From the NCBI RefSeq assembly GCF_007671675.1, contig NZ_VCGW01000002.1, positions 248,001 through 312,000 of the forward strand: a stretch of DNA of 64,000 nucleotides, read 5' to 3'. Source of the DNA: Marinobacter maritimus. Lineage in GTDB: Bacteria; Pseudomonadota; Gammaproteobacteria; Pseudomonadales; Oleiphilaceae. Shown here piece by piece: positions 1-9,087 of the stretch. The translations under genes and the position numbers were made by a program. Position 1 is the first letter of the stretch. Each line of letters starts with the position of its first letter. A model generated the notes under the pieces. It saw only the letters and a list, made by a program, of their open reading frames with translations. It was not told where the DNA came from and did not search any database.

Positions 1-44
1 GTATGATTGCCCATCACTGGCCAAACAATCACAACAGGAATTGC

Positions 45-938
45 ATGCTCAGCTTTCTACCTGCTTCCGTTATCGGCGTACTCAACTCCATTTTGCTGGC
101 GATCAACACGCTGTTCTGGTGCCTGTTGCTCTATATACCAGCGCTGCTAAAACTTATTATCCCCCACAAAGGTTTCCGGGTTCTCTGCACACGCGTCATT
201 ATCTGGATTTCGGAATCCTGGGTAGCCTGCAATACCGGCTGGATGAAACTGACCCACGGTACGCAATGGCAGGTTACCGGCGCAGAAAACCTGCGTCGTG
301 AAAGCTGGTATCTGGTACTCAGCAATCACCAGAGCTGGGTGGACATTTTTGCAATGCAGCGAGTGTTCAACCGCCGTGCGCCTTTCCTGAAGTTCTTTTT
401 GAAGCAACAGCTTATCTGGGTGCCGGTCATCGGGCTTGCCTGGTGGGGGCTGGATTTCCCGTTTATGAAGCGCTACACCCGGGAGTATCTGATCAAGCAT
501 CCGGAAAAACGCGGAGAAGACCTGAAAGCCACCCGCCGCGCCTGCGAAAAGTTTCGCTACACCCCGGTGAGCGTGATGAACTTTGTGGAAGGCACGCGTT
601 TTACCCAGGCCAAACACGACAAGCAGAAATCACGCTATACCCATCTGCTGACACCAAAAGCCGGTGGCGCGGCCTTTGTTCTGGACACCATGGGTGATTC
701 GATACAGACGCTTGTTGACGTAACCATTGCCTATCCCGGCGGCGCGCCTTCGTTCTGGGACTTTATTTGTGGGCGGGTGCCGGAAGTGAAAATGGAGATT
801 CAGACGGTTACTATCCCGGAGCACCTGAAAGGGCGGGACTACTCAACCGATGGCGAACACCGGCGCAACGTGAAGAACTGGCTGGCAGAGCAGTGGCAGG
901 CCAAGGATGCCCGCCTGGAAGAAATGCTCCGCTCTTAG
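45..938 (+). CDS. YihG-like 1-acyl-glycerol-3-phosphate acyltransferase family protein
   Basis: Membrane acyltransferase of the PlsC/LPLAT superfamily, expected to transfer an acyl chain to a lysophospholipid at the inner membrane. The protein shows a hydrophobic N-terminal segment, then the HX4D catalytic motif (NHQSWVD, about residue 95) and the later EGTR substrate motif (FVEGTRF). Its size and the long N-terminal hydrophobic stretch resemble the YihG branch. I chose ATG at 45 because an AGGA precedes it at normal spacing; an in-frame ATG at 3 lies at the window edge and would add 14 polar residues. It runs convergent to the small gene at 972-1193. Family assignment is firm; the exact substrate is not known from sequence. 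Confidence 0.85.
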   Translation: MLSFLPASVIGVLNSILLAINTLFWCLLLYIPALLKLIIPHKGFRVLCTRVIIWISESWVACNTGWMKLTHGTQWQVTGAENLRRESWYLVLSNHQSWVDIFAMQRVFNRRAPFLKFFLKQQLIWVPVIGLAWWGLDFPFMKRYTREYLIKHPEKRGEDLKATRRACEKFRYTPVSVMNFVEGTRFTQAKHDKQKSRYTHLLTPKAGGAAFVLDTMGDSIQTLVDVTIAYPGGAPSFWDFICGRVPEVKMEIQTVTIPEHLKGRDYSTDGEHRRNVKNWLAEQWQAKDARLEEMLRS

Positions 939-971
939 ATCTCGCTAACACCCTGCCAGTCTGGAGCGACG

Positions 972-1193
972 TCAGCCTTCCCTGTCGTCGTTCTCCTTTT
1001 CGTCTGGCTCGACTTCATCGGGGTGTTCTTGTTTGTATCTTTCCCAGTCTTCCCAATCGTGAGGTGTGCCGGCATGTGGCCGGCGCAGGTGTTTTGCGTG
1101 CTCTCTCGCGTTGTGGCGAAGGCTGTGATCAGGGCTTTCTTCTTCCTTGTCAAAACCGTGTTTTTTCAAAAACTCGTCCGGGCTGATGGGCAT
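972..1193 (-). CDS. Small highly charged hypothetical protein (73 aa)
   Basis: A 73-residue, very hydrophilic protein rich in Glu, Asp, Lys, Arg and His, with no membrane segment or signal peptide. I do not recognise a family. It is likely real because a near-perfect ribosome binding site (AGGAGGTG) lies just upstream of the ATG and it follows the exoribonuclease gene on the same strand by about 70 bases. Function is unknown; co-transcription with the RNase is an inference from spacing. Confidence 0.7.
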   Translation of the reverse strand: MPISPDEFLKKHGFDKEEESPDHSLRHNAREHAKHLRRPHAGTPHDWEDWERYKQEHPDEVEPDEKENDDREG

Positions 1194-1265
1194 GGCGCAC
1201 CTCCTTGAAGGATCAGATTACTTCTACTGGTACGATGCGCCTGCTCCTATGGTTTTTCAACCGGC

Positions 1266-3242
1266 TCAGGACCTGGTAGCTACAGGAATTTCCTCGGCAT
1301 CCACCAGCTTGAAGTTAATCTGCCGGCGCTCTTCTTCAACCCCGGAGAAACGGACTTTCACCGCCTGTTCCACCTGGAAGATGCGCCCATTCTTGTTGTG
1401 AATCAGGCGAAGAGTGACCGGATCAAAGCTGTATTTGCCGTTCAGATCCTTACAACTGACAAACCCTTCCAGCCCGTTCGCCTCCAGGCGTACAAAAAAG
1501 CCGGCAGGAATCGTCCGGCTGATCACGCCGTCCATCGGCTCCTCGCCCAGAGTTTTTGCAAAGTCGCTCTTGAGCCAGGTTTCCAGACTATTGGCCGCTT
1601 GGCGCGCTTTGAACTGAGTGCTCTGAAGTGCCGACAGCTGGTCGCTGCTTAACGCCTTCATCGGAGTGTCCCAGAGCGCAGCTTTGATCACGCGATGAAC
1701 ATACAGGTCAGAATATTTGCGCAAGGGTGATGTAAATGTCGTGTAGCCGTTCAGCCCCATGCCCTGGTGCGGGGCTGCGGTAAACGCCAGTTCAGCCCGG
1801 GCCAGCTGGCGTGAGAGTATAGCTTTCACCGGTAATTCCGCGTCCAGGTCTGTCGTTTGCTTCATCAGCGCCTTGAAGCCTTCCGGCTTGGTGGCATCAA
1901 TGTCCGCAAGATGCGGCGCATAGCCTTCGATCAGGGCGCGTATGTTGTCTGCGCGGTCGTCCCGAAGCCCTGTGTGCTGGATAAACAGACCTGATGGCTG
2001 TTTGGCCAGGAAGTCCGCAGCACAACGGTTGGCAGCTACCATGCATTCTTCCACCAGGCGATGCGCTTCGTTCTGTACCGAAGGTTCAATGCTGCGAATA
2101 CGCCGGTTTTCGTCGAGCCGAAGCCGGAATTCGGGCCGATCGCCGCTCAGCAGAGCGTGTTCATTGCGCCATTTACGCAGCGCGGTTGCAGCCTGATGAA
2201 GCTGATCCAGGCTGTTGGCAACGGCGTCAGGCAGGGCTTTGATGTCTTCGTCTTCCCGCCCTTCAATCAGATTTGATACCAGGTCATAGCTGAGCTTGGC
2301 GCGGGAGCTGATAACCGCCTGATGGAAGCTGTAATCGCCCAGAGTCCCATCGTTGTTGACCTGCAAGTCACAGACCAGAGCCAGACGCTTCACATCGGGC
2401 ATCAGTGAGCACAGCCGGGTGCTGATGGTGTCCGGTAACATGGGTAGAGGGTCGCCAGGGAAATAGATGGCGGTTGCCCGGTTGAAAGCTTCCAGCTCGG
2501 CCGCACTTTCCGGGCCAATGACCGCGGAGGGGTCAGCAATGGCAATGGACAGTGCCCAGCCCGTGGCATTGGGCTCAGCCAGCAAAGCATCGTCCATGTC
2601 CTGAGTGGCAGGGCTATCGATAGTGACATAGGCGCGGTCGGTACGATCTTCCCGATCGGCTGCAAGGGCTTCTATGGCAGCCTCGTCGAGGCTTTCCGAC
2701 TGCTGTACGACGGTATCGGGCCAGGCGTCTGCCAGATCGAAGGTGGCCAGGGTAAGAGCGCGCTCAATACCCGCCTCGCCGGCCTTGCCAATGACCCGGA
2801 GTACTTTCGCCTGGCCTTTGCCGTCGTGGATCGGGTGCTTGTGTATGCAGCAATAAAGGTAGTCATCTGGCTGCGCGTTCATGCGCTCTTTCGGGGGAAT
2901 AAATATCCAGCGGTTGATGCCGGGCGTCTCCGGCACCACAAAATGCCCTTTGCCCTTCACCAGATAGCGCCCGACAAAGGTGGTCAGCCGGCTCTCAATG
3001 AGCTCGTCCACCACACCTTGGGTTTTGCCCTTGTCCACCTCCTGCTCGGTGACATTAACCCGATCACCGGGAAGCACTTTTTGCATTTCCTCGGGAGGCA
3101 GGAACACATCCCGCCCTTCATCCAGAGCGACGAATCCGAAGCGGCCATTGGTGGCTTTAACCGTCCCCGGAGAAACGATTTTGCTTTCCTCAATATCAGA
3201 CTTTAGCTGGCGCAACTGGTTGAGAGCGTCGGCGTTGAGCAT
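1266..3242 (-). CDS. rnb: VacB/RNase II-family 3'-5' exoribonuclease
   Basis: Processive 3' to 5' exoribonuclease that degrades single-stranded mRNA to nucleoside monophosphates. At 658 residues it fits RNase II (about 640) better than RNase R (about 800). Two cold-shock/OB-like segments come first (roughly residues 20-150), then the RNB catalytic domain with the metal-binding pattern D209, D215, D217, D218 (IDSPATQDMDDAL), and a C-terminal S1 domain (about 570-645). The gene is followed by a small acidic protein on the same strand. Calling it rnb rather than a paralogue rests on length and domain layout only. Confidence 0.85.
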   Translation of the reverse strand: MLNADALNQLRQLKSDIEESKIVSPGTVKATNGRFGFVALDEGRDVFLPPEEMQKVLPGDRVNVTEQEVDKGKTQGVVDELIESRLTTFVGRYLVKGKGHFVVPETPGINRWIFIPPKERMNAQPDDYLYCCIHKHPIHDGKGQAKVLRVIGKAGEAGIERALTLATFDLADAWPDTVVQQSESLDEAAIEALAADREDRTDRAYVTIDSPATQDMDDALLAEPNATGWALSIAIADPSAVIGPESAAELEAFNRATAIYFPGDPLPMLPDTISTRLCSLMPDVKRLALVCDLQVNNDGTLGDYSFHQAVISSRAKLSYDLVSNLIEGREDEDIKALPDAVANSLDQLHQAATALRKWRNEHALLSGDRPEFRLRLDENRRIRSIEPSVQNEAHRLVEECMVAANRCAADFLAKQPSGLFIQHTGLRDDRADNIRALIEGYAPHLADIDATKPEGFKALMKQTTDLDAELPVKAILSRQLARAELAFTAAPHQGMGLNGYTTFTSPLRKYSDLYVHRVIKAALWDTPMKALSSDQLSALQSTQFKARQAANSLETWLKSDFAKTLGEEPMDGVISRTIPAGFFVRLEANGLEGFVSCKDLNGKYSFDPVTLRLIHNKNGRIFQVEQAVKVRFSGVEEERRQINFKLVDAEEIPVATRS

Positions 3243-3312
3243 GGGTTAACCTGGCTGAAAAAATGAATGATGGGGCGGAGTATAACGTTTATGACGAGAC
3301 GAGTCAGACCCG

Positions 3313-5067
3313 TTACGCGGGGTTAATTTCCGTATTTTCCGGGGGATTGATGCAAATACGGTTGCGGCCTTCGTTCTTGGCACGGTAAAGCGCGTTGTCT
3401 GCATTTCGCAGCACCGTATCGATGTTGTCACCAGGCTTCGAGAAATAGCCACCAACGCTTACGGTGACAGGCGTGCCGGTTTTTCGGCTTTCCTGCTCAA
3501 CGGTCTCGCGAATACGCCGGGCGACATGCTCCAGCGTTATCGGGTCGCAGGGGGCAAGCAGAATTACAAATTCATCACCGCCCCAGCGCCCTGGTTGATC
3601 ATAGGGGCGAACGCCGGCTTTCAGCCAAAGAGCGACACGGCAGAGGATTTCGTCGCCGGCCTGATGGCCAAGTTGATCATTGATTGATTTGAAGTGATCA
3701 ATGTCCAGCCAGATCACGCCAAAACCGTTGCCCGATCGTTCTGCCCGCTGAATTTCCTCATCCAGAGCCTCGTCCAGCCCCCTGCGGTTTTTCAGATTCG
3801 TGAGCGGATCAATGCGTGCCAGTCGGTGCAGGTCGTCGGTACGTTGAATAACCTTGTTTTCGAGGTCCCGGGTAGTGTCACGCAAGCTGGCCGTCATTTT
3901 CTCAAAGTGGTCGACGAGCCTGCCAATCTCGTTATCCGGTTTGTCCAGTCGGGGCAGGGTAAAGTTGCCGTTGCGAACCTTTTCGACAGCTTCCTCCAGA
4001 CCAACAATGGGTTTAACAATGCGCGACTGGATAATGAGATGAAAGACGATCAGCGTGACCAGAAGGCTGGTGATAAAAACAGCCACCAGAGGCCAGAGAT
4101 AGCTTTGGGGTAGCAACGTGTTCAGATCAAGAAGGGTAATTTCAAACCAGCCGATTGCCGGCAAAAAAGCGACTCCGGCCAGCTGCTTTCGGCCTTCTAC
4201 GGTGACAAAGCTGCTTTCAACATAGCCTGTATTGCCCGCGTTTTTTTTCAGCAATTGCAGCATGCCGAGAATTTTCTGTTTGTCTTCAGTGTCGTCAAAC
4301 AGCAGGTCGACGGTATTCTTCTGGCCTTCGGGTTTGATAACGCTTGCAAAATCAATGTAGTTACGGTCCCGATATAGCTGAATCGCACCGTTGTAATCGA
4401 CAAACAGTGTGGTGATGCCTTCCTGGTTAATATCAACGATATCCTGCAGAAAAGCATCGAGATTCATACCCGTGCCGACCATGCCCACGATCTGTTCTTC
4501 AGAGTCGCGCATAAGCACATCGATCCAGAGCTTGGTAACGCCCAGTTCCGCATCGGGATTCACGTTCAGATGAAAATCACGGCCTTCGTCTATCAGTTGG
4601 TAGAACCAGGCATCATTGGGTTCTTCCGGGTTCAGAACGTAACGGAATTGCTGACCGCCAAACTCATCTTTTTCGTTATTGAAGTAGTAGCGACCATTTT
4701 CTTTCAGGGCTACAAAATAGCTATTGTCGCGAAAGTTGGCGCGAAAGCTTTCCATCTCGCGAATGGCAGTGTTTTCGAGGACCTGATCGCTAGGATCGGC
4801 AGCCCAGCTGAGCAAAGCGCTGGAGTCCGCCATCTGGCGAGCAAGGCCGATCTCGCGCTCCAGAGATTGCAGGAGGCGGGCGCTGTCATAACGCACCTGT
4901 ATCTCGGCAACCTGGCGTCCCCAGCGTTCGATGAGGTCTTCAGACAGCTTTTGGTAAGCTAACCATGAAGCACTTGCAGCGATGACGATCAGGGCGGCGG
5001 CAATGCTGAGAAACCGGGTTTTAAGGCTCAAAAATTTCCGTCTCCGTTTTCCGGGGGTCGGAGGCAA
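3313..5067 (-). CDS. Membrane diguanylate cyclase with dCACHE-like sensor, HAMP and GGDEF
   Basis: Makes the second messenger cyclic di-GMP from two GTP in response to an unknown periplasmic signal. The 584-residue protein has transmembrane helices at about 19-38 and 325-346 flanking a roughly 285-residue periplasmic sensor that looks like a double CACHE fold. A HAMP linker follows (about 348-400), then a GGDEF domain with an intact GGDEF motif at 496-500. An RxxD inhibitory site (RPYD, 487-490) sits five residues upstream, so product feedback is expected. It lies alone between rnb and the copper operon on the same strand. Confidence 0.9.
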   Translation of the reverse strand: MPPTPGKRRRKFLSLKTRFLSIAAALIVIAASASWLAYQKLSEDLIERWGRQVAEIQVRYDSARLLQSLEREIGLARQMADSSALLSWAADPSDQVLENTAIREMESFRANFRDNSYFVALKENGRYYFNNEKDEFGGQQFRYVLNPEEPNDAWFYQLIDEGRDFHLNVNPDAELGVTKLWIDVLMRDSEEQIVGMVGTGMNLDAFLQDIVDINQEGITTLFVDYNGAIQLYRDRNYIDFASVIKPEGQKNTVDLLFDDTEDKQKILGMLQLLKKNAGNTGYVESSFVTVEGRKQLAGVAFLPAIGWFEITLLDLNTLLPQSYLWPLVAVFITSLLVTLIVFHLIIQSRIVKPIVGLEEAVEKVRNGNFTLPRLDKPDNEIGRLVDHFEKMTASLRDTTRDLENKVIQRTDDLHRLARIDPLTNLKNRRGLDEALDEEIQRAERSGNGFGVIWLDIDHFKSINDQLGHQAGDEILCRVALWLKAGVRPYDQPGRWGGDEFVILLAPCDPITLEHVARRIRETVEQESRKTGTPVTVSVGGYFSKPGDNIDTVLRNADNALYRAKNEGRNRICINPPENTEINPA

Positions 5068-5129
5068 TCATAGAACACAGGCTGGCGGGTGTGTAGAGAA
5101 GAATGTCAGAAAAGCATGAGAATCTGTTA

Positions 5130-5170
5130 CAGATCCGTACCGGTGCTTCTATCGCTCCGGTACGGATCTG
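5130..5170. repeat. 14-bp perfect inverted repeat between dgc gene and DUF411 gene
   Basis: CAGATCCGTACCGG at 5130-5143 is mirrored exactly at 5157-5170 with a 13-base spacer. It lies downstream of the copper operon and upstream of the diguanylate cyclase start. No T-run follows on the minus strand, so it could be a Rho-assisted or imperfect terminator, a processing hairpin, or an operator for the diguanylate cyclase. Confidence 0.6.
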
Positions 5171-5212
5171 CGCTTCAGGCTGGGATCACTTTGGCCTGGC
5201 CATTCTCGTTGG

Positions 5213-5662
5213 CTAGTTGTGCTCGGCAAACACTTTGGTCTGGCCGTTGTCGTTAAACATCAGTACCTGGTAGTGGTCTTTGCGGTCGCCCATTTCCATA
5301 CCGGGTGAGCCGGCGGGCATGCCAGGCACGGCAAGGCCTCTGGCTTTGGGGGCGTTGGCGATCAGCCGGTGAATGTCGTCAGCAGGTACGTGGCCTTCGA
5401 TCACGTAGTCACCCACAAAGGCGGTATGGCAGCTCGCCAGGTTGGGACTGAGCCCGGCCTCCATTTTGACGCGGTTCATGTCGTGGGTCTCGGTGACTTC
5501 CACTTCAAAGCCGTTGCTTTCCAGGTGGTCGACCCAGTCTGTGCAGCACCCGCACGTGGGTGATTTATAAACGTGAATGCTTTGAGCGGCGCCCGCTGCC
5601 AAAAGTGGAGTGCTGAAACCGAGGGCGCCGACCAGGGCCATTCCGAGAATCTGTTTTTTCAT
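5213..5662 (-). CDS. Exported DUF411 metal-binding protein
   Basis: A 149-residue exported protein with an N-terminal signal peptide (about residues 1-22) followed by a DUF411 domain. A CGCC cysteine cluster in a thioredoxin-like context is visible (about 37-40), with a further SCHTAF motif that supplies another cysteine and histidine. DUF411 proteins commonly accompany copper and heavy-metal resistance genes and are thought to bind metal in the periplasm. It is the last gene of the minus-strand merR-copA-small membrane peptide-DUF411 unit, 25 bases after the peptide gene. A partial direct repeat of its 3' coding end lies just past the stop (5187-5210 copies 5231-5254 with 21 of 24 identical). 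Confidence 0.88.
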   Translation of the reverse strand: MKKQILGMALVGALGFSTPLLAAGAAQSIHVYKSPTCGCCTDWVDHLESNGFEVEVTETHDMNRVKMEAGLSPNLASCHTAFVGDYVIEGHVPADDIHRLIANAPKARGLAVPGMPAGSPGMEMGDRKDHYQVLMFNDNGQTKVFAEHN

Positions 5663-5687
5663 GGTTTTTCTCTCTTTAATGTCGTGT

Positions 5688-5804
5688 TCAGTGATGGCTG
5701 TGATCTTGTGCAGGGGCGTCGCTATCCGCTGACGAAAGCCAGAACCACCAGACGATGGCGGCCATCAGCGCAATTCCACCGGCATTGACCAGTATTGTTT
5801 CCAT
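5688..5804 (-). CDS. 38-aa single-pass membrane peptide coupled to copA
   Basis: A 38-codon gene whose ATG shares one base with the copA stop (TGATG), which implies translational coupling. The product begins [10 protein letters not shown], has one hydrophobic, Trp-rich helix (about residues 9-24) and ends in an acidic and histidine-rich tail (DHSHH) that could bind metal. It resembles the N-terminal anchor of cupredoxin-domain proteins found next to copper ATPases in other proteobacteria; that comparison is from memory. A role as a small regulator or metal relay for the ATPase is inference. Confidence 0.75.
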   Translation of the reverse strand: METILVNAGGIALMAAIVWWFWLSSADSDAPAQDHSHH

Positions 5805-8461
5805 CAGTTCCGCTCCTCCTTCGATTGTTGGCTTTGGTTTTGCGCTTGCACCGGCTTGTGACTGGTTTTAAACAGCCGCAACCGGTTGGCGTTGGTAACA
5901 ACGGTAACCGAGGACAGCGACATGGCAGCACCAGCAAGAATCGGGCTCATCAATATGCCCCAAATTGGATACAGAAGCCCTGCCGCTATGGGGATGCCCA
6001 GGCTGTTGTACGCGAAGGCACCGAAGAGGTTCTGGTGAATGTTTTTCACGGTAGCCCGGGAAATTTCGATGGCATCCGGTACTCCGTGCAGGGAACCTCG
6101 CATCAGGGTAATGGCGGCGCTTTCAATGGCCACGTCTGTACCTGTGCCTATGGCGAAGCCAACGTCGGCTGCCGCCAGTGCGGGTGCGTCGTTAATGCCA
6201 TCACCCACCATGGCGACGGTGTAGCCTTTACCGCGCATCTCGTTCACCACGTCGGCTTTGTCTTCCGGCAATACTTCCGCGCGGTAATCGTCGATGCCGG
6301 TCTTCGCGGCAATGGCTTTGGCGGTGGCGTCGATATCTCCGGTGACCATCATTACCCGGATGCCGGCATCGTGCATGCGCCGGATGGCGGCCTCCGAATC
6401 CGCTTTGATGGCATCGGCAACGCCCATAACCCCCAGCAACTCGGTGCCGCGGGCAAGAAACAGTGGCGTGCCAGCCTGCTCGGTGATGGTTTTTTCAGCA
6501 TCGATCATGCCTCCAAGCGAAATGCCCTCGGCTTCCAGCCAACGGCGGTTGCCGAGGCGAACCGGTTCGCCCTCAAACTGACCTGTCACGCCTTTGCCAT
6601 TCAACGCTTCGAAGTTCGTAACGCTCAGGGGCTGTGCGCTTTGTTCTTTGGCTTTATTAACGATAGCTTCCGCAAGCGGATGCTCGGAATGCTGCTCCAA
6701 ACCTGCGGCCAGTGCGAGCAACTGTTGCTCATCGCCATTTATCGCATGCACGCTGGTCACCGCCGGGTGCCCTTCGGTGATGGTGCCGGTTTTGTCGAGA
6801 ATCACCAAGTCCAGTTTGCCCGCGGTTTGCAGGGCATCCCCTTGGCGAATCAGTGCGCCGTATTCCGCCGCCTTGCCGACACCCACCATAACTGACATGG
6901 GTGTGGCCAGGCCCAGGGCGCAAGGGCAGGCGATGATAAGAACCGTGGTGGCTGCGATGATCATATGCACAACGGCTGGCTCAGGACCCACGTTGTACCA
7001 GACCAGTGCTGCGGCCACGGCAATTAGCATCACGCTGGGCACAAACACCGACGATATTTTGTCTGCCAGCCGCCCGATGGCGGGTTTTGAGCCCTGGGCC
7101 TTCTTCACCAGATGGATAATCTGGGCCAAGGCGGTTTCACTGCCCACCCGGGTTGCTTCGTACACAATGGCACCGTGGGTGTTTAGCGTACCGGCGGAAA
7201 CTTCGTCATCCACACCCTTACTCACAGGCATGGGTTCGCCGGTGAGCATGCTTTCGTCGATACGGGTGCTGCCTTCAACAACTCGCCCGTCCACGGGCAG
7301 ATTCTCACCGGGGCGAACCCGAATGTGATCGCCCTTGCGCACATCTTCTACCGGAATATCCTGCTCCTGCCCGTCACGGATAACCCGTGCGGTTTTTGCC
7401 CGTAAATCCAGCAATCGGCGAACCGCTTCGGAGGTCTTGCCCTTGGCCCTGAGTTCCAGCGCCTGCCCCAGATTTATCAAGCCGATGATCATGGCCGAAG
7501 CTTCAAAATACACATGCCGCGCCATCTCCGGCAAAGCTTCGGGAATGCTTACTACCGTGATGGAATACAGCCAGGCAGTACCTGTACCCAGGGCAATCAG
7601 GGTATCCATATTGGCGTTATGGTGCCGGAGCGCCTTCCAGGCGCCGGTGAAAAAATGGCCACCCGTGCCGGCCATAACCGCCAGTGTCAGCAGGCCCAAA
7701 CCAAACCAGATACTCTGGTTCGACTCGGTTATTGTCATGGAGCCAAAACCCATGCCCCAAACCATCAGGCCAACGCCCAAGCCGAGACTGATAGCCATCT
7801 TTACCAGCAGGGTCTTGTACCGCTTTTTGTCCTCTTCCTGCTTCTGATCGTCTGCGGCGTCTGCATCTTCAATTACACTGGCGCCGTAACCGGAGCTTTC
7901 TATCGCCTTGATCAGAGCTTGCGGGTCGGACACTCCGGTGGCCGTAGCCGTATTGTCCGCAAGATTCATATGGGCGTGAGTCACGCCCGGCACCGACTGC
8001 AGTGCCTTCTCAATGGTATTCACGCAGGAAGCGCAGGTAGCGCCGGTTACCGCAAGATGAACCTGATCGTCTTCGTGAGATGGGGTTGCTGATTCTCCAG
8101 GTGTATTTTCTGAAGAATGACGCTGCTCACTCGTATCTTCAGCAACCCTCTCATCCGTCTCTTTATCACGCTTTACGGCAGCGTTGGCGTCTGCCTTTGC
8201 GGATTTGGAAGAGCAGCAACTGCCGGACTTCCCAGTTTCAGCCATCGGTTCCGCCGGGTAACCCGTTTCCGTCACGATCCGGGCTGCTTCCGTGGCATCA
8301 ACATCCTCCGGCAAGGCTACTGTCTGATCTTCCAGATTAACCTCTATCAGGTCAGCATCACCGGTCAATGGTTCCAGAGCGTTACGGATTTTTTTCGCGC
8401 ATCCCTGACAGGTGGCGCCGGAAATACTGAGAGTGGCGTGTAGCACAGGGGCTTCACTCAT
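5804..8461 (-). CDS. copA: Copper-translocating P1B-type ATPase
   Basis: Inner-membrane ATPase that exports Cu(I) from the cytoplasm. The 885-residue protein has two N-terminal heavy-metal-associated domains (CxxC at 18-21 and 143-146), joined by a long hydrophilic linker with a Cys pair at 82-83. The membrane metal site CPC is at 512-514, the phosphorylated aspartate is D556 in DKTGT, and the hinge GDGINDAP is present. The last helices carry YN and MSLSS, the signature of the Cu(I) subgroup. It is encoded 6 bases after a MerR-type regulator and overlaps the next small gene, so the set is one operon. Confidence 0.95.
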   Translation of the reverse strand: MSEAPVLHATLSISGATCQGCAKKIRNALEPLTGDADLIEVNLEDQTVALPEDVDATEAARIVTETGYPAEPMAETGKSGSCCSSKSAKADANAAVKRDKETDERVAEDTSEQRHSSENTPGESATPSHEDDQVHLAVTGATCASCVNTIEKALQSVPGVTHAHMNLADNTATATGVSDPQALIKAIESSGYGASVIEDADAADDQKQEEDKKRYKTLLVKMAISLGLGVGLMVWGMGFGSMTITESNQSIWFGLGLLTLAVMAGTGGHFFTGAWKALRHHNANMDTLIALGTGTAWLYSITVVSIPEALPEMARHVYFEASAMIIGLINLGQALELRAKGKTSEAVRRLLDLRAKTARVIRDGQEQDIPVEDVRKGDHIRVRPGENLPVDGRVVEGSTRIDESMLTGEPMPVSKGVDDEVSAGTLNTHGAIVYEATRVGSETALAQIIHLVKKAQGSKPAIGRLADKISSVFVPSVMLIAVAAALVWYNVGPEPAVVHMIIAATTVLIIACPCALGLATPMSVMVGVGKAAEYGALIRQGDALQTAGKLDLVILDKTGTITEGHPAVTSVHAINGDEQQLLALAAGLEQHSEHPLAEAIVNKAKEQSAQPLSVTNFEALNGKGVTGQFEGEPVRLGNRRWLEAEGISLGGMIDAEKTITEQAGTPLFLARGTELLGVMGVADAIKADSEAAIRRMHDAGIRVMMVTGDIDATAKAIAAKTGIDDYRAEVLPEDKADVVNEMRGKGYTVAMVGDGINDAPALAAADVGFAIGTGTDVAIESAAITLMRGSLHGVPDAIEISRATVKNIHQNLFGAFAYNSLGIPIAAGLLYPIWGILMSPILAGAAMSLSSVTVVTNANRLRLFKTSHKPVQAQNQSQQSKEERN

Positions 8462-8467
8462 AAAGAT

Positions 8468-8899
8468 CTACTCCTCAACCTGCTTTACGGGAGTGTTGTC
8501 ATCCCAATGTTCAATCAAACGGCAAATAGTATGACCATCCGGCGTACCGTCGGGCATATCCTGCCAGGCAGCCAGTGCCGTCTTCATCCGCTTATGCAAC
8601 TGCTGTAACTCGTTAATCTCTCGCTCCACCTCTGCCAGCCGTTGCTGGAATACATCCCGAACCAAAGGACAGGGCGAGTGATGGTCATCTGCCTGATCCA
8701 GAATTTGACGAACCTCGATCAATGAAAACCCCAACTGACGGGCCTTGCGGGCAAAACGCAGCCGCCGAAGATCCTCAGCGTCGTAATGCTGGTAGTTGTT
8801 ATCGGGGTTCCGAGACGGTTTAAGCAATCCCTCACGTGTGTAAAAACGCACAGTGTCCGGGTTCACACCCGCAGAGGTAGCAAGTTCTTTAACTTTCAT
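8468..8899 (-). CDS. MerR-family heavy-metal-responsive regulator
   Basis: A 143-residue MerR-type activator with an N-terminal winged-helix domain (VNPDTVRFYTREGLL) and a dimerisation helix. Candidate metal ligands are Cys77 (SPCPLV), His123, Cys126 and His132. A Cys near position 77-79 is typical of ZntR/CadR/PbrR-type members, while CueR has Ser there, so metal choice cannot be read simply from the copper ATPase that follows 6 bases downstream. It probably controls its own operon. A long palindromic element ends only 30 bases upstream of its start. Confidence 0.88.
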   Translation of the reverse strand: MKVKELATSAGVNPDTVRFYTREGLLKPSRNPDNNYQHYDAEDLRRLRFARKARQLGFSLIEVRQILDQADDHHSPCPLVRDVFQQRLAEVEREINELQQLHKRMKTALAAWQDMPDGTPDGHTICRLIEHWDDNTPVKQVEE

Positions 8900-8928
8900 A
8901 ATCAGCAGTGCCCGCCAAATTTAAACGA

Positions 8929-9038
8929 GCTTTGGTATGGGTGGCCCTTCCGAAAATGCTCGGAGCCAGGGAAGGCGGAGAGCAAGCGTACATGGACGTA
9001 TTCGCAGCGGTTTTCGGAAGGGCCACCCATACCAAAGC
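8929..9038. repeat. Long palindromic intergenic element, copy 1
   Basis: Perfect 28-bp inverted arms at 8929-8956 and 9011-9038 enclose a 54-base core. The core contains CGGAGCCAGGGA, AGCGTACA and GGACGTATTC in that order. The same core, in reverse orientation, lies inside the element at 56276-56384, whose arms are different in sequence but again perfectly complementary. No protein-coding logic is visible. The element lies between the zinc-ribbon gene and the merR start, so it is probably transcribed in the leader of the copper operon. This looks like a dispersed structured repeat family. Confidence 0.9.
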
Positions 9039-9087
9039 GGGTACAGCCCAAGTTGGATCGCCCAGGGTTTTAAGCTGACATTACAAT

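Noticed and set aside
5795-6895. Long open frame of 366 codons on the plus strand opposite copA
   Set aside because: It lies wholly inside copA, which has complete ATPase motifs; the antisense translation has low-complexity GC-driven composition and no recognisable domain or ribosome binding site.
8786-9073. 95-codon frame running through palindromic element copy 1
   Set aside because: Its translation is the repeat core and arms read as codons; no ribosome binding site and it starts inside merR.
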